A stretch of 64,000 nt of DNA from Desulfurococcaceae archaeon (GCA_023269825.1 JAGDWI010000001.1:430492-494491), one strand, 5' to 3'. Numbered from the stretch's first letter, positions 52,659 to 62,867 are shown. The notes: generated from the sequence alone by a model not told the origin. Program-made: numbers and translations.

Positions 52659-53386
52659 AGACAGCCCATATGTGGATGAGTTTAAGAGATTACCTCAAAA
52701 ACACCATGAACTACAGTATAACCCTGGAGGAATTAAAACAAGTTGCATTATCAATCGCTACATTAGCTAGAGACACAGTTAACTATGTTTACACTTTGAC
52801 GACGAGTTCACAACAAGATCTCCACGAAGCCATGATATGGGTTGATAAAGCGATGATGGAGGAAAACACCATAAGTAAACTCGCTCTAGCCATAGAAGCG
52901 TATGGAACCGCGTACAACGTGTTAATATACTCCCTTACCGGAAACTACTTAAACGCTGTGGCTAAGAGCTTGCTGAAATCAAGCGACTACTTGATCACTA
53001 GTTTATACAGTGCAAACGTTCTCCCAGTAAGCGTGATCTTATATCGTGAGCTTGCACAAGCTTACATGGATTCCCCCGAGTCCCTATGTTACGCGTTAGC
53101 AAGATTGAACACAGAAATGTTTACATACTTATTCATTTTAAGACTGGTCTCAACTCAACCCTCGACCACGCCTTCACCCTTAACTCAAACAAGTACACCA
53201 GTCATTAATCAAACACACCAATCAACGACAACAGTAGTAACAACCATAACTGTGACCATGACGCTTCAACCACATAACATAATGGTAATTCTCTTAGTCA
53301 CCGTAATTATTACTGGATTAATTGCAGTACTGTTAGCTCTCGTAATGTTATCGCTGAGAAAACGCGCAACACAGAGCGTGACGTGA
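52655..53386 (+). CDS. C-terminal part of the Lon-like surface protease (frameshifted continuation)
   Basis: This 243-residue frame overlaps the preceding stop codon by 4 nt. It starts KTAHMWMSLRDYLKN, a helical segment with no signal peptide, and then has a Thr/Ser-rich stalk (TTTVVTTITVTMTL) and a C-terminal membrane helix followed by RKR. A free-standing product would have no route to the membrane except the last helix. It therefore looks like the tail of the Lon-like protein. A programmed -1 shift, a genuine mutation or a sequencing error could explain the split. Confidence 0.7.
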   Translation: MKTAHMWMSLRDYLKNTMNYSITLEELKQVALSIATLARDTVNYVYTLTTSSQQDLHEAMIWVDKAMMEENTISKLALAIEAYGTAYNVLIYSLTGNYLNAVAKSLLKSSDYLITSLYSANVLPVSVILYRELAQAYMDSPESLCYALARLNTEMFTYLFILRLVSTQPSTTPSPLTQTSTPVINQTHQSTTTVVTTITVTMTLQPHNIMVILLVTVIITGLIAVLLALVMLSLRKRATQSVT

Positions 53387-53722
53387 AGTAAAAGAGGCTA
53401 GGATTCATACAACTCGGCGCAACATTGTACATTCAATTAATCAAATGTAGTCTTGAACCCAGGGTTCCCATACAATCACTTTGATGATACCAAATAGTCC
53501 ACTTAATCAACTAAACCATGTTTCCTCTCTTGATAACAGAAATAAAGTGAATTGAGCACTGTTCTCAACCATTACATTGTTCTCCTAGCTCAATTTATCA
53601 ACTATTATTTTGCTTCACGGTGATTTAATCAATGTTGATAATCAGCGAGTATAATGAGTTAAGAATAATTATTTATGGCTTCAATAACAATAAGCTCTTG
53701 ATCCGGTAATGATATCTTACTG
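53387..53722. other. Intergenic region without a gene
   Basis: This 336 bp stretch lies between convergent genes. A 13-bp palindrome (GAACCC-A-GGGTTC, 53455-53467) and A/T-rich runs are visible. No open frame has a ribosome-binding site, and no RNA gene is recognisable. Confidence 0.5.
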
Positions 53723-54307
53723 CTAAATTTTCTCAAGTATTTTCTTCTTTTTCTCACTGTATTCCTCTTCGCTTATTATTCCCATATCTCTCAGTTCTTT
53801 CAGTTTTTTAAGCAACGTGAAAGGATCTTCTTTAACTGCTTGTTCCCCTTCTCTTTGAAGGATCTGAGTGTATACTGCTGAGGATCTAACTATGAATTCC
53901 TTTGGTTTCAGTAGAATCCATTCCTCGCTCAATACGTTTTTCTTCTTTTCAAGCGTTGGAGGTTCTATGGCTATGTTTTTAATTGCATTGTATAGAGCCG
54001 TGATCGCTTTCTTGGATTCTTCTTTATCCATCCACGATAACTCTATTTTGGATCCGTCCTCTATGTGAATAGTGAACTGCGAGCTCGTGATACCTCCATG
54101 GTAAACTACTTTCTCTATTTTCTCAAAAGGAGTAGCTTTCATGGAGTATCTTCCCATTATTTTCTCATCGAAGTATATGACTCTCCGGTTCGTTACAATT
54201 AACCACTTGGGTTTCTCGAGTGCAAATCTCTTTTTAACAGCGTAAAGGACTTCTTCACCAGGATCAAGGTTTTCTATTAGTCCCTTGGGTAAACTCTTCT
54301 CAGTCAA
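53723..54307 (-). CDS. Bacterial-type PH domain protein with SHOCT tail
   Basis: The N-terminal two thirds form a bPH-type pleckstrin homology-like domain (EEVLYAVKKRFALEKPKWLIVTNRRVIYFDEK...MKATPFEKIEKVVYHGG). The C-terminus is a SHOCT motif (LLKKLKELRDMGIISEEEYSEKKKKIL), a short helical oligomerisation module. Length 194. The family probably binds membranes or proteins. GGAGGTTTAATCC precedes the TTG start. No membrane helix is present. Confidence 0.85.
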   Translation of the reverse strand: MTEKSLPKGLIENLDPGEEVLYAVKKRFALEKPKWLIVTNRRVIYFDEKIMGRYSMKATPFEKIEKVVYHGGITSSQFTIHIEDGSKIELSWMDKEESKKAITALYNAIKNIAIEPPTLEKKKNVLSEEWILLKPKEFIVRSSAVYTQILQREGEQAVKEDPFTLLKKLKELRDMGIISEEEYSEKKKKILEKI

Positions 54308-54786
54308 GGATTAAACCTCCATATGCAAATTACTATTAAAATTATATGTTATAGAGGTTTTTAACAGTGAATTAATTAACACGGAGAATTTTAACCATAA
54401 AACTGGTTGATAGGTATCCATTGAGTTCTATGTTAATAGTAGCATAGCAGAGACCCGTTTCTCCCTGGATCTCAATGGTTAATTTCAACCATATTCTACT
54501 CGCCGAAAAAAGGTGAAAAATAATTAGAACCGTGACATGTATTAGAGCTGAAAGAATATCTATTCTAAATACCAAGGAGGATTATGTGACCCCTTAATTG
54601 TTTTACCTAAGCAAGCACTCATTCGTCTCCATAACCCTTTTTGATGGCCTCGTACCCAGTTGTCCTTGTAATTGTAGGATATAACCTAGTTAATGCTCTC
54701 ATGATTAAGATCGAGTTTTACTAAGTTATGTTTATTTCCTCAATTGATTTATGTTAATTTAAAGCCTAATCCCTAGTTGAATAGTC
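54308..54786. other. Intergenic region, possible unannotated remnant
   Basis: This 479 bp region between divergent genes should hold both promoters. A TTAATTTAAA box at 54754-54763 suits leaderless transcription of the S9 peptidase gene. A minus-strand open stretch (54372-54575) ends in WLKLTIEIQGETGLCY-like sequence, but its start is not supported. I see no RNA gene. Confidence 0.4.
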
Positions 54787-56667
54787 ATGGAGGATCCATA
54801 TCAGTGGCTTGAAAACATTGAGGATGAAAAGGTTTTAGAATTCATTAATATGAAGAATTATGAGTTCAAGAAGCGTTTCCACGAGATGTCTAGTAGATTA
54901 TACCCTCGCGTAATGAAATATTATGAAACACCAGTTGTTCAACAAGTGAAATGTTTTAACAATGGGTTATACGCGCTTGCGAGAATGAAAGATCGGTACC
55001 ATATATACAGGTACTATGGATCCAGCAAAGAATTAATCCTGGATTCTAAAAACCTTGGTGAGGACATAGTTATCCAGTGGATTAATTCAACGAGGGATGG
55101 TAAGGTGATTGCATATGCTTATTCCCATGGAACAGACGTAGCGAGAATAAACATTGTCGACGTTGAAAACAACGAAACACTGGATTCACTGGAGGGATCT
55201 ATTTGGGACATTGCTTGGGTGAATCGAGATAAATACTACTACGTGAGATTCTACAGGGACAGTAAAACACCTGATGGCGTTGAAGCACCAGCTTCAAGGA
55301 TCTTCCTCAAGGAGGTCGGCGGCAAAGAGGAAATAGTATTCGGCCTAGGTTTAAGATCTCAGTACATGGTTAGCATCCATGAGAGTGCAAACAGTAACGT
55401 TGTTTACATCGTGATTTCATATGGTTGGGTTAAAAACTCCCTATACTCGGGTTATATTGAGAACCCATCTACTTGGCAACTACTTTACGACCCAGGTGAC
55501 ACTATTGTTAACCCTGTAGATTACGTCAACGGTAAACACTACGTAGTTACATATGATCAGCACGGACTTGGTAGAATCTTGGCGTTGACGAGTAACGGTG
55601 AATTAAGGGAAGTAGTTAAAGAGGATTCAAGGTATCCTTTGGAGGAAGCCGTAATCTACGGTGATAAAATTGTTGCGAACTATTTAGTTAATGCGTCTTC
55701 GCGTTTGAGAATATTTGATCTAAGTGGGAAACTATTGAGAGAGCTCTCATTCAGTAAACCAGGGACTATTACTCAGTTGCAGAGTTGCAGCGGGAAATGC
55801 GTATTCAGGTACATATCCTTCAATACACCTTACAGAATATATGTTTTGGAGAACGATGAACCAAGAGTCATTGATGAGAAAACAGTTGGCAACATATGCG
55901 TGGACGAATACTTCGTTAAATCAATTGATGAAACACCACTACATGTATTTCACATATATAATTGCAATGAAAGGTCAGGTAGAGCACTATTGACTGGTTA
56001 CGGTGGATTCGGTTTATCCATGACTCCCAGGTACCTAGAAAACTTATTAGTATTCATTGAGGATGGTGGAGAATTCTTCCTTGCTAATATACGAGGCGGC
56101 GGGGAATACGGGAGAAAATGGCATGAAGCAGCTAGAAGAGAGAAAAGAGTTCTCGCGTACAGTGACTTCGCTGCTGTGTTGAAGTGGCTGAAGAGCATGA
56201 ACTATAAAGTAGTCATTGAGGGGAGGAGTAATGGAGGGTTGCTTTGCGGAGTTATGTATGCTTGGTACCCTGAGTTACTGGATGGCGCTGTAATAGGTTA
56301 CCCTCTACTAGATATGCTTAGATACCATAGGCTCTACATAGGGAAACTTTGGGTACCAGAATACGGTGACCCAGATAACCCTAATGACAGAGAATACTTG
56401 CTGGGAATATCTCCATATCATAATATAGTGAGAGGGAAGAATTATCCCCCATGCTTGATCTACACTGGGTTAAACGACGACAGAGTACACCCAGGTCACG
56501 CACTCAAATTCTCAGCTAAACTCAACAAGCTGGGGGTAGAGAGCTACCTCAGAGTCGAAACAACGAGCGGGCACATAGGTGCAAACCCTGAGATAATGGT
56601 GAAAGAAAAAGCAGACATACTAGCATTCATATATACTGTTCTAGGTTTAAAAGAAGACAAGCTATAA
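54787..56667 (+). CDS. Prolyl oligopeptidase (S9) family serine peptidase
   Basis: A 626-residue enzyme. The first 400 residues form a beta-propeller-like domain. The C-terminal hydrolase domain has GRSNGGLL (nucleophile Ser), NDDRVHPGHALKF (Asp) and TTSGHIGANP (His). The N-terminal DPYQWLENIEDEKVLEFI segment is typical of the family. It cleaves short peptides after proline-like residues in the cytoplasm. It appears to be transcribed leaderless from a TATA box at 54754-54763, and no ribosome-binding site is seen. It lies with other peptidase genes. Confidence 0.92.
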   Translation: MEDPYQWLENIEDEKVLEFINMKNYEFKKRFHEMSSRLYPRVMKYYETPVVQQVKCFNNGLYALARMKDRYHIYRYYGSSKELILDSKNLGEDIVIQWINSTRDGKVIAYAYSHGTDVARINIVDVENNETLDSLEGSIWDIAWVNRDKYYYVRFYRDSKTPDGVEAPASRIFLKEVGGKEEIVFGLGLRSQYMVSIHESANSNVVYIVISYGWVKNSLYSGYIENPSTWQLLYDPGDTIVNPVDYVNGKHYVVTYDQHGLGRILALTSNGELREVVKEDSRYPLEEAVIYGDKIVANYLVNASSRLRIFDLSGKLLRELSFSKPGTITQLQSCSGKCVFRYISFNTPYRIYVLENDEPRVIDEKTVGNICVDEYFVKSIDETPLHVFHIYNCNERSGRALLTGYGGFGLSMTPRYLENLLVFIEDGGEFFLANIRGGGEYGRKWHEAARREKRVLAYSDFAAVLKWLKSMNYKVVIEGRSNGGLLCGVMYAWYPELLDGAVIGYPLLDMLRYHRLYIGKLWVPEYGDPDNPNDREYLLGISPYHNIVRGKNYPPCLIYTGLNDDRVHPGHALKFSAKLNKLGVESYLRVETTSGHIGANPEIMVKEKADILAFIYTVLGLKEDKL

Positions 56668-56849
56668 ATGAGCGTCGTAGAATCGAGAAATCATTAATCT
56701 ATGTAGTAACATTAAAGTATATATGGTTTTGTCTCCGAGTAATCAGTGGAGTATGGGTTCATTACGAATCGCCTCGTTAACTAATTATGTGGGAAAAATT
56801 TATAAATAATGCAACGGATACAAATATATTAATAAGAGTGTGTGCCTCA

Positions 56850-58040
56850 ATGTATAAATACATTAAGTTAATTTCAATTATAGCAGTAGCGTTAATGTTG
56901 TCTAGCTCGATTATAACAATCCAAGTAGTTTCAGCTAATAGTAATAACGGGAATACGTGGACTTTCATGGTCTATATTGTCGCCGACAATAATTTGGATC
57001 CATACGCTGAACTAGATCTACGGGAAATGGAATCCGTTGGTTCAACAAGTAGTGTTAACATCGTTGCCCTTGTGGATTTACTAAATGTAAATGGATCAGT
57101 ATTGTACTACATTGGTAAAGGAAGTAGAAGCATCATATGGGGGAACTGGAGTAGTGAATACGAATTAAACATGGGTGATCCAGAAGCATTAGCTTGGTTC
57201 GTTAACGAGACTGTGAGAAATTATCCAGCCGATCACTACGTCTTAGTGCTATGGGATCACGGTGATGGCTGGAACGGGTTTGGCTGGGATGATACAAATA
57301 ATGATCACTTGACAATAGAGGAGATTAAAGAAGCATTAAGCAATATACCCGTGAAAATTGATATCCTGGGTTTCGATGCTTGCTTAATGTCCAACTTAGA
57401 GGTCATCTATACACTTAGTTTAACTAGTAAAGTAGAAGTAGTCATTGCATCAGAGGAGTTTATTCCGAACTATGGTTGGCCCTACGATAAGATCCTTGAA
57501 AAACTCGTCGAGAACCCAGATATATCGATTCCTGACTTCGCCAAAGTAATTGTAGAAGAATACGTTAAATCATATAGCAGGGATTCACAGGGATTCGCGC
57601 CCTACGCTACTCTAAGTGCTGTTGACGCGAGTGTAGTTGGTGTAACAGTTTCACAGTTAAAGAACTTAACGAGTATTCTAATTAAAGATATCAATAAATA
57701 CAAGTCATCAGTTAAAGCTTCATCAGAGGACGCGGAGAGATTTTGGTTCGGTATGTGGCGGCAAGGACCATACATTGACTTAAAGGATTTCCTGTTAAAT
57801 CTATTAACGTTAGAGAAGAACCTTAAACCATACATAGAACCCATACTAAGTAACTGGGATAACCTAGTAATAGCTTGCAATAGTACACGTGGACCACACG
57901 CAGACACCACGTATGGGTTAACAATATATTTCCCCAGGAACAGGAATCAATTCTACTATCCTGAACCATACTATTCCAGCGTCCCAGAGTTCGCGAATGA
58001 AACAGGTTGGTATCAACTATTAAACCTTATTCTAAAATAA
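56850..58040 (+). CDS. Clostripain-related (C11) secreted cysteine peptidase
   Basis: An N-terminal signal (YIKLISIIAVALMLSSSIITI) precedes a C11 peptidase domain. The catalytic His is in LWDHGDGWNGFGW and the catalytic Cys in LGFDACLMSNLEV. TWTFMVYIVADNNLDPYAELDL is the family start. Length about 396. It cleaves after basic residues outside the cell. ATG 56850 is preferred because a TTTATAAAT box (56799-56807) predicts transcription start near 56829. Signal and domain fit this start better than ATG 56787. Confidence 0.9.
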   Translation: MYKYIKLISIIAVALMLSSSIITIQVVSANSNNGNTWTFMVYIVADNNLDPYAELDLREMESVGSTSSVNIVALVDLLNVNGSVLYYIGKGSRSIIWGNWSSEYELNMGDPEALAWFVNETVRNYPADHYVLVLWDHGDGWNGFGWDDTNNDHLTIEEIKEALSNIPVKIDILGFDACLMSNLEVIYTLSLTSKVEVVIASEEFIPNYGWPYDKILEKLVENPDISIPDFAKVIVEEYVKSYSRDSQGFAPYATLSAVDASVVGVTVSQLKNLTSILIKDINKYKSSVKASSEDAERFWFGMWRQGPYIDLKDFLLNLLTLEKNLKPYIEPILSNWDNLVIACNSTRGPHADTTYGLTIYFPRNRNQFYYPEPYYSSVPEFANETGWYQLLNLILK

Positions 58041-58193
58041 AATCCGTTAACTACACTACTCGGAATTACTCTAAACATTTTTTAACTCTTCTCCATGATT
58101 TCGTCTTCTTAGCGATATTTTCAAAGTTATTTCGTGAGTCATCTTTTAAATAATTCATCTACCTGTATTAGAAGACTGGGAGGGGTGCACTGT

Positions 58194-58490
58194 TTGAAAA
58201 TTAAGGATGTTAAACCAGGTATGAGTAATATTACTTTAACAGTCAGAGTTGTCAGTGTTAGTGAGCCTAGGAGAGTTGAAACAAAGTACGGTGAAGCATT
58301 AGTTGCACGCGCCACTGTTGCTGATGAAACTGGTGAAATAATACTCAACTTGTGGAGAAGCCAGGTTGAACAAGTTAAACCAGGCTACGTTATAAGAATC
58401 GAAAATGCTTTCGCGAAAGAGTATCGGGGTAAAGTGGAATTAAATGTGGGGAAACAAGGTAAAATAGTTGTTATTGAAAAACATGGTTAA
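58194..58490 (+). CDS. Short OB-fold (RPA/SSB-like) nucleic-acid-binding protein
   Basis: A 98-residue OB-fold: KIKDVKPGMSNITLTVRVVSVSEPRRVETKYG, then ARATVADETGEIILNLWRSQVEQVKPGYVIRIENAFAKEYRGKVELNVG. The order of strands and the LNLW core match archaeal RPA/SSB-type domains that bind single-stranded DNA. It is shorter than the Sulfolobus SSB and lacks the acidic tail. The TTG at 58194 follows GGAGGGGTG (58179-58187), which fixes the start. It stands alone. Confidence 0.82.
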   Translation: MKIKDVKPGMSNITLTVRVVSVSEPRRVETKYGEALVARATVADETGEIILNLWRSQVEQVKPGYVIRIENAFAKEYRGKVELNVGKQGKIVVIEKHG

Positions 58491-58554
58491 AGGTAACCAA
58501 GTAAAAACAACGAATACACGTTATCCAGCTATAGTTCACGCCGCCTAGTTGATT

Positions 58555-59085
58555 TCATAGCCTGTGTTTAACTTGGTTATAGTATCCTAGTGTGAAAATA
58601 ACTCCGCATATAATGATTGCGAGCAATATGTTTAATCCCAGTGTTGTTAACCCCTTAAACACCATCATTGAACCAGTTAAAGCGAATAGTAGAGATAGTA
58701 TGTGCTTGCTTAGAACATACATTATTACTGTGAACAATATGAATAGTATGATGAATAGAGCTGTTTCTCTTCCCGGAGTAATTAAACCAGCTACTATGTA
58801 AGCAAATATCATTGATACAGCTAATCTAAACACGAGGAACCCCGTGAATAAACCAATAATCATTGCCACAAGCATGAATGCCGTGGATAAAGCAACGCTT
58901 CTCCATAAGCTATAAGTATAGAACCATGTAACGTAAGCTAGAAATGCTCCAAACGCAATGGAAGATAGTATCCTCGCTAATTGCTTACCCCAGAAACTTA
59001 TCGCTAATCCAAGGATCGTTAATAATATGTATGCTGGTACATCTATTACCTCATGCGGCATCATCTTCAACCACGTCTTAATCAC
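58555..59085 (-). CDS. Polytopic membrane protein, TMEM198/DUF4203-like
   Basis: A 176-residue protein with about six membrane helices, highly hydrophobic, with no charged catalytic motif. The repeated GxxxG-like segments (ILGLAISFWGKQLA, LFTGFLVFRLAV, FALTGSMMVFKGL) recall TMEM198/DUF4203 proteins, whose function is not established. The start at GTG 59085 is uncertain and ATG 59064 is a shorter alternative. Confidence 0.6.
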   Translation of the reverse strand: MIKTWLKMMPHEVIDVPAYILLTILGLAISFWGKQLARILSSIAFGAFLAYVTWFYTYSLWRSVALSTAFMLVAMIIGLFTGFLVFRLAVSMIFAYIVAGLITPGRETALFIILFILFTVIMYVLSKHILSLLFALTGSMMVFKGLTTLGLNILLAIIICGVIFTLGYYNQVKHRL

Positions 59086-59210
59086 AGTTCTTCACAATTA
59101 TAAACTTAACTATCTCCAAGACCCGTTGATTCACACTATCAATCCAGCATTAAGGAATAAAACCGAGGTCACGGATAATATAGTTATAGGGCCACGTACA
59201 GGTGCTCAGT

Positions 59211-59858
59211 GTGATTGAAAAACAACTGGGTGGATTATTATTCGTTGCAGGCATTGCTTTATTATTGTTATTCTTCCTACTAGCACCACGTAGCCCCATT
59301 AGATCATATCTAACCAACTACATTGGAGCAGATAGTGTTGATGCCCTCATGATCTACTCCGGTGTCTTAAGTATAGTTTTACTTGTTCCGGGTTACATCA
59401 TATTGGAGTCCACTAGTAAACCCGGATACCTAGTCACCATGTATATCGTCGCTTGGTTAGTCTCCGTGCTTTTATTTAATACTGTTAACTACTTTATCAA
59501 TATCGGCTCGCCAGCGTTGATAGGGGTATCTCTCGCTTTAACATTTACACTTACATTCTTAGCATTGTATAAATTAGTATTCAGACAACTGGGTACGAGT
59601 TACCAGGTATTCATCAATGATGTGATGAAGAAATATTATAGGTTAAATGAAAACGGGGAATTATTTGAAGTTAACAGAGAGGAGTTACCTAGCGAACTAG
59701 TTGAGAAACTGGATTCATTGCAGAATGCTCTAATTAAAGAGACTTGGAAGCTGTCTTTGAAGACAAGGCCTGAAACAAGGATTCAATGGCACAATCTCCT
59801 AGTTTTACTTACTCTGCTGTTTCTAATATTATACGCGTTAATTATAAGTCAATTATAA
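59211..59858 (+). CDS. Four-helix membrane protein of unknown function
   Basis: About 215 residues. Four predicted helices occupy the first 140 residues. A cytoplasmic or external soluble segment follows (RQLGTSYQVFINDVMKKYY...LPSELVEKLDSLQNAL) and a fifth, C-terminal helix (LLVLLTLLFLILYALII). GTG 59211 has GGTG at 59200-59203 in front and is preferred over GTG 59202. I do not recognise the family. Confidence 0.55.
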   Translation: MIEKQLGGLLFVAGIALLLLFFLLAPRSPIRSYLTNYIGADSVDALMIYSGVLSIVLLVPGYIILESTSKPGYLVTMYIVAWLVSVLLFNTVNYFINIGSPALIGVSLALTFTLTFLALYKLVFRQLGTSYQVFINDVMKKYYRLNENGELFEVNREELPSELVEKLDSLQNALIKETWKLSLKTRPETRIQWHNLLVLLTLLFLILYALIISQL

Positions 59859-60028
59859 TTATTAATATCAAACCATTAAACCCGTGAAGCATTAATGAGG
59901 ACTCGTTCGAGATGCTATAAAATTGGAACTATTGTTTAAGCTCACTTGAACTTACATTCATTAACATTAAGGTGCAAATAAAAACCTTGATGTTGTAATG
60001 TTATAGTAATGCTTAAACGGTGTCCAAA

Positions 60029-61018
60029 GTGTTCATTAGAACAAGCCATGTGGGGAGTTTTCCTCTATCTTTTACCTTTGAGAACGTGCAGCGTGTTATG
60101 AGAGATATGTGGATGATAGGTTTAGATGCACCAACTTACCCGCAGTTGAGGAGTTTCATTGAAATATACTTAGACCCACTTGTTGATCAAGGTGCCCTAT
60201 ATAAGGTGAAAGATGTCTTCGTTGCATCAAAGGAGCTACATGAGTTCTTGGAATCTAAATCATTCAGAGTACTCGAAGCAGAGATCGCGGTTAAAGCTGT
60301 TAAATCCTGGAAACTTGGATTCAAGTGGCTTAGAGCACCGGTCACAGGCCCCTTTACTCTGGCTTCAAGGATTTACCTCCGGGAGGATTTATCAGGGGGA
60401 GTTTCATCAACAGCTTTATCTAGAAAAGAACTCGTCAAAGGCTTCTTCGCGGATTACGTTGGGAAAGCAGTTGAATACATGTCTAATCTAGGATATAACA
60501 TCGTGTTTCTCGATGAGCCATCTTTAACATTCATTATTGGCGGAAGAGGCTTATTATTCAACTATAGGGAAGAAGACATTGTTGATGCATTGGAGTATGC
60601 AGTGAGGAGTGCTAAGGGAGAAGTAGGCATACATGTATGTGGGCGTCTCCACCATAGATTACTCGAAGTAATTATGGAGGTACCAAGAATAAAGTACATT
60701 AGTGTTGAATTACATGATACGCCTCAAAACCTAGAGGTTATAGATAAATCCCTACTGGAAAAACACGATAAAATACTATCACCTGGAGTAGTGAGCGCTA
60801 AGAATCCGAGCGTAGAAGACTCCGAGAAAGTGCATAGTCTACTTAAAGCAGTATATGAGAGAACGAGTGGGAGAATAGACCTTGTCTCCGGTGACTGCGG
60901 TTTCAGGGGGTTAAAGGGATCAATTGGAGACGAGGAACGCGAGTACTCAATTGCTTTAAGTAAACTTGAAACCATAGTGAGAACCGTTAGAAAATTCACT
61001 TGGAGTAGAGGTAGCTGA
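60029..61018 (+). CDS. Core-MetE-like methyltransferase (cobalamin-independent methionine synthase fold)
   Basis: About 329 residues, matching only the catalytic C-terminal barrel of MetE. The zinc ligands are H202 and C204 (IHVCGRL), probably the glutamate in SVELHD (E227) and C290 (GDCGF). FIRTSHVGSFPL and DEPSLTF are family segments. The N-terminal folate-binding domain of full MetE is absent. Such core-MetE proteins take methyl groups from a methylcobamide protein instead of folate and transfer them to homocysteine. GTG 60029 follows GGTG (60019-60022) by 6 nt. It starts the corrinoid operon. Confidence 0.8.
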   Translation: MFIRTSHVGSFPLSFTFENVQRVMRDMWMIGLDAPTYPQLRSFIEIYLDPLVDQGALYKVKDVFVASKELHEFLESKSFRVLEAEIAVKAVKSWKLGFKWLRAPVTGPFTLASRIYLREDLSGGVSSTALSRKELVKGFFADYVGKAVEYMSNLGYNIVFLDEPSLTFIIGGRGLLFNYREEDIVDALEYAVRSAKGEVGIHVCGRLHHRLLEVIMEVPRIKYISVELHDTPQNLEVIDKSLLEKHDKILSPGVVSAKNPSVEDSEKVHSLLKAVYERTSGRIDLVSGDCGFRGLKGSIGDEEREYSIALSKLETIVRTVRKFTWSRGS

Positions 61019-61019
61019 C

Positions 61020-62867
61020 TTGCCAATAGTTGAGATAAACCCGGGGAACCTGAGGGTTAGCGTTGAAAAAGGATCAACGATCCTGCAAGCTGTTCAAAAA
61101 GCGGGAGTACCCTTATTGAGTATTTGCGGAGGATTAGGAGCATGCGGTAAATGCCGCGTAGTTGTTGCAAGTGGTTTAGAAAACGTTAGTTCCTTAACTA
61201 AAGCTGAGTTAAAGCTACTGAGCCCCCAGGACATTGAGAAAAGAGTGCGTTTAGCTTGCCAAGCTAGAATTACTGGTGACTATGTATCCATCCATATACC
61301 AGAGGAGTCACTAATAGTATTCCGTGGGAGAGCCATAGCCGCTGTTATCCTAAGAGATGATGTTTACCCACTGAGCCCTACTGTTAGAAAAATCCACGTC
61401 AATTTGCCTAAGCCGACTCTTGAGGATAATAGGCCGGATTACGAGAGGCTTCACGACGCTTTAGTTGAAGTAGGATACATTGATGAGAAAGAGGATCTAG
61501 TGGTTCCTCTGGGGGTTCTTCAAGAACTACCATCAATACTGAGATCAAGTGACTGGGATTTAACTGTTGTTTTATATGGAAGAGAGTTGATATCAATTGA
61601 GCCAGGTGACACTACAAACCTACTCTACGGAGTCGCCGTTGATATCGGCTCATCTAAAATCATCGTTCAATTAGTCGACTTAAACACTGGTGAAACCATT
61701 GCAGAGGAATCCGTTGAGAACCCTCAGTTAACTTTCGGTGCAGACATAGTTTCCAGAGTCATGTATGCTGAGAAATCACGCAGTAATCTCATTAAGCTAC
61801 AGCAACTCGTTGTCTCAACAGTTAATAGTATCATTGAACGCCTCGCTGAGAAAAGTGGTGTTAACCACGAGTACATCTACGAGGTAGTTATTGTTGGGAA
61901 CACTGTAATGCACCACTTGTTTTTAGGCATTCAACCAGGCTACATTGCTCGCTCACCATATGTTCCAGCTATTTCAAGGTCTCTGAGATATAAAGCAAGC
62001 GAACTAGGTTTAACTGTACAAAAGCAAGGGTACATTTACTCTCTACCAGTAATCCGGGGTTTTGTTGGAGCCGACGCTGTAGCTAATATTCTCGCAACTC
62101 AAATGCATAAAAGAAGAGACTTAGTTCTCGTCATCGACATAGGCACTAATACAGAGGTACTCTTAGGTAACTCGGAGGTCATACTAGCGGCTTCCGCACC
62201 ATCAGGGCCAGCGTTTGAGGGCGCTCACATTACACACGGAATGAGAGCAGTAACTGGAGCTATTGGATCAGTTAAAGTAAATGATTCAACTGTGGAATAT
62301 GAAACCATAGGTGGAGTTAAACCACGTGGAATATGTGGAACAGGTTTGATTGACACTGTCGCCGAATTATACAGGAACAAGGTCATAGATAATCTAGGTA
62401 AATTCACCAATGTTAAACACCCGAGACTACGCAGAGAACAAGGTAAACAAAGATTCATTATAGTTCCAGCTGAGGAAAGCACTAATGGCGTTGAAATATA
62501 TGTAACACCAAGAGACATCGAGTCAGTTCTACTAGCTAAAGCCGCTGTTAAAGCAGCTTGGACTATTCTATCGAGGAAACTAAGAGTGAATCCCTCGGAG
62601 ATAAACCGCGTATATGTAGCTGGCTCATTTGGTGCTCAATTAAATGTCGATAACGCGATTCAAATAGGTCTACTGCCACCCGTGGGCAGAGAGAAAGTTA
62701 CCTTCATAGGTGAAAGCGCTATCGTTGGAGCTAAAATAGCGTTGAAATCAATTGAAGCTAGAAGAGAGATAGAGGAAGCTGTAGGAACAATAGTTAAATA
62801 CGTGGAATTATCCGTTGACCCCGAGTTCCGCGAAGTTTATTTCGAGTCCATGAAAATACATGGTTAA
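61020..62867 (+). CDS. Reductive activator of corrinoid proteins (RACo-type, DUF4445)
   Basis: A 615-residue protein. Residues 1-90 form a [2Fe-2S] ferredoxin domain (C36, C42, C45, C80). A linker domain follows. The C-terminal ASKHA ATPase has AVDIGSSKIIVQL, VVIVGNTVMHHLFLG, LVIDIGTNTEVLLG and VYVAGSFGAQL. This is the RACo architecture. RACo uses ATP and a ferredoxin-type cluster to reduce Co(II) to Co(I) in a corrinoid protein that has been inactivated. The TTG start lies 1 bp after the stop of the methyltransferase gene, so the two are coupled. Confidence 0.93.
   Translation: MPIVEINPGNLRVSVEKGSTILQAVQKAGVPLLSICGGLGACGKCRVVVASGLENVSSLTKAELKLLSPQDIEKRVRLACQARITGDYVSIHIPEESLIVFRGRAIAAVILRDDVYPLSPTVRKIHVNLPKPTLEDNRPDYERLHDALVEVGYIDEKEDLVVPLGVLQELPSILRSSDWDLTVVLYGRELISIEPGDTTNLLYGVAVDIGSSKIIVQLVDLNTGETIAEESVENPQLTFGADIVSRVMYAEKSRSNLIKLQQLVVSTVNSIIERLAEKSGVNHEYIYEVVIVGNTVMHHLFLGIQPGYIARSPYVPAISRSLRYKASELGLTVQKQGYIYSLPVIRGFVGADAVANILATQMHKRRDLVLVIDIGTNTEVLLGNSEVILAASAPSGPAFEGAHITHGMRAVTGAIGSVKVNDSTVEYETIGGVKPRGICGTGLIDTVAELYRNKVIDNLGKFTNVKHPRLRREQGKQRFIIVPAEESTNGVEIYVTPRDIESVLLAKAAVKAAWTILSRKLRVNPSEINRVYVAGSFGAQLNVDNAIQIGLLPPVGREKVTFIGESAIVGAKIALKSIEARREIEEAVGTIVKYVELSVDPEFREVYFESMKIHG

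Noticed and set aside
53455-53467. GAACCC-A-GGGTTC palindrome as an operator
   Set aside because: It lies between two convergent gene ends, far from any promoter, and is not repeated.
54372-54575. 67-codon minus-strand frame with beta-like C-terminus
   Set aside because: No ribosome-binding site or promoter at its start, and no family match. It could be a remnant but does not support a gene.
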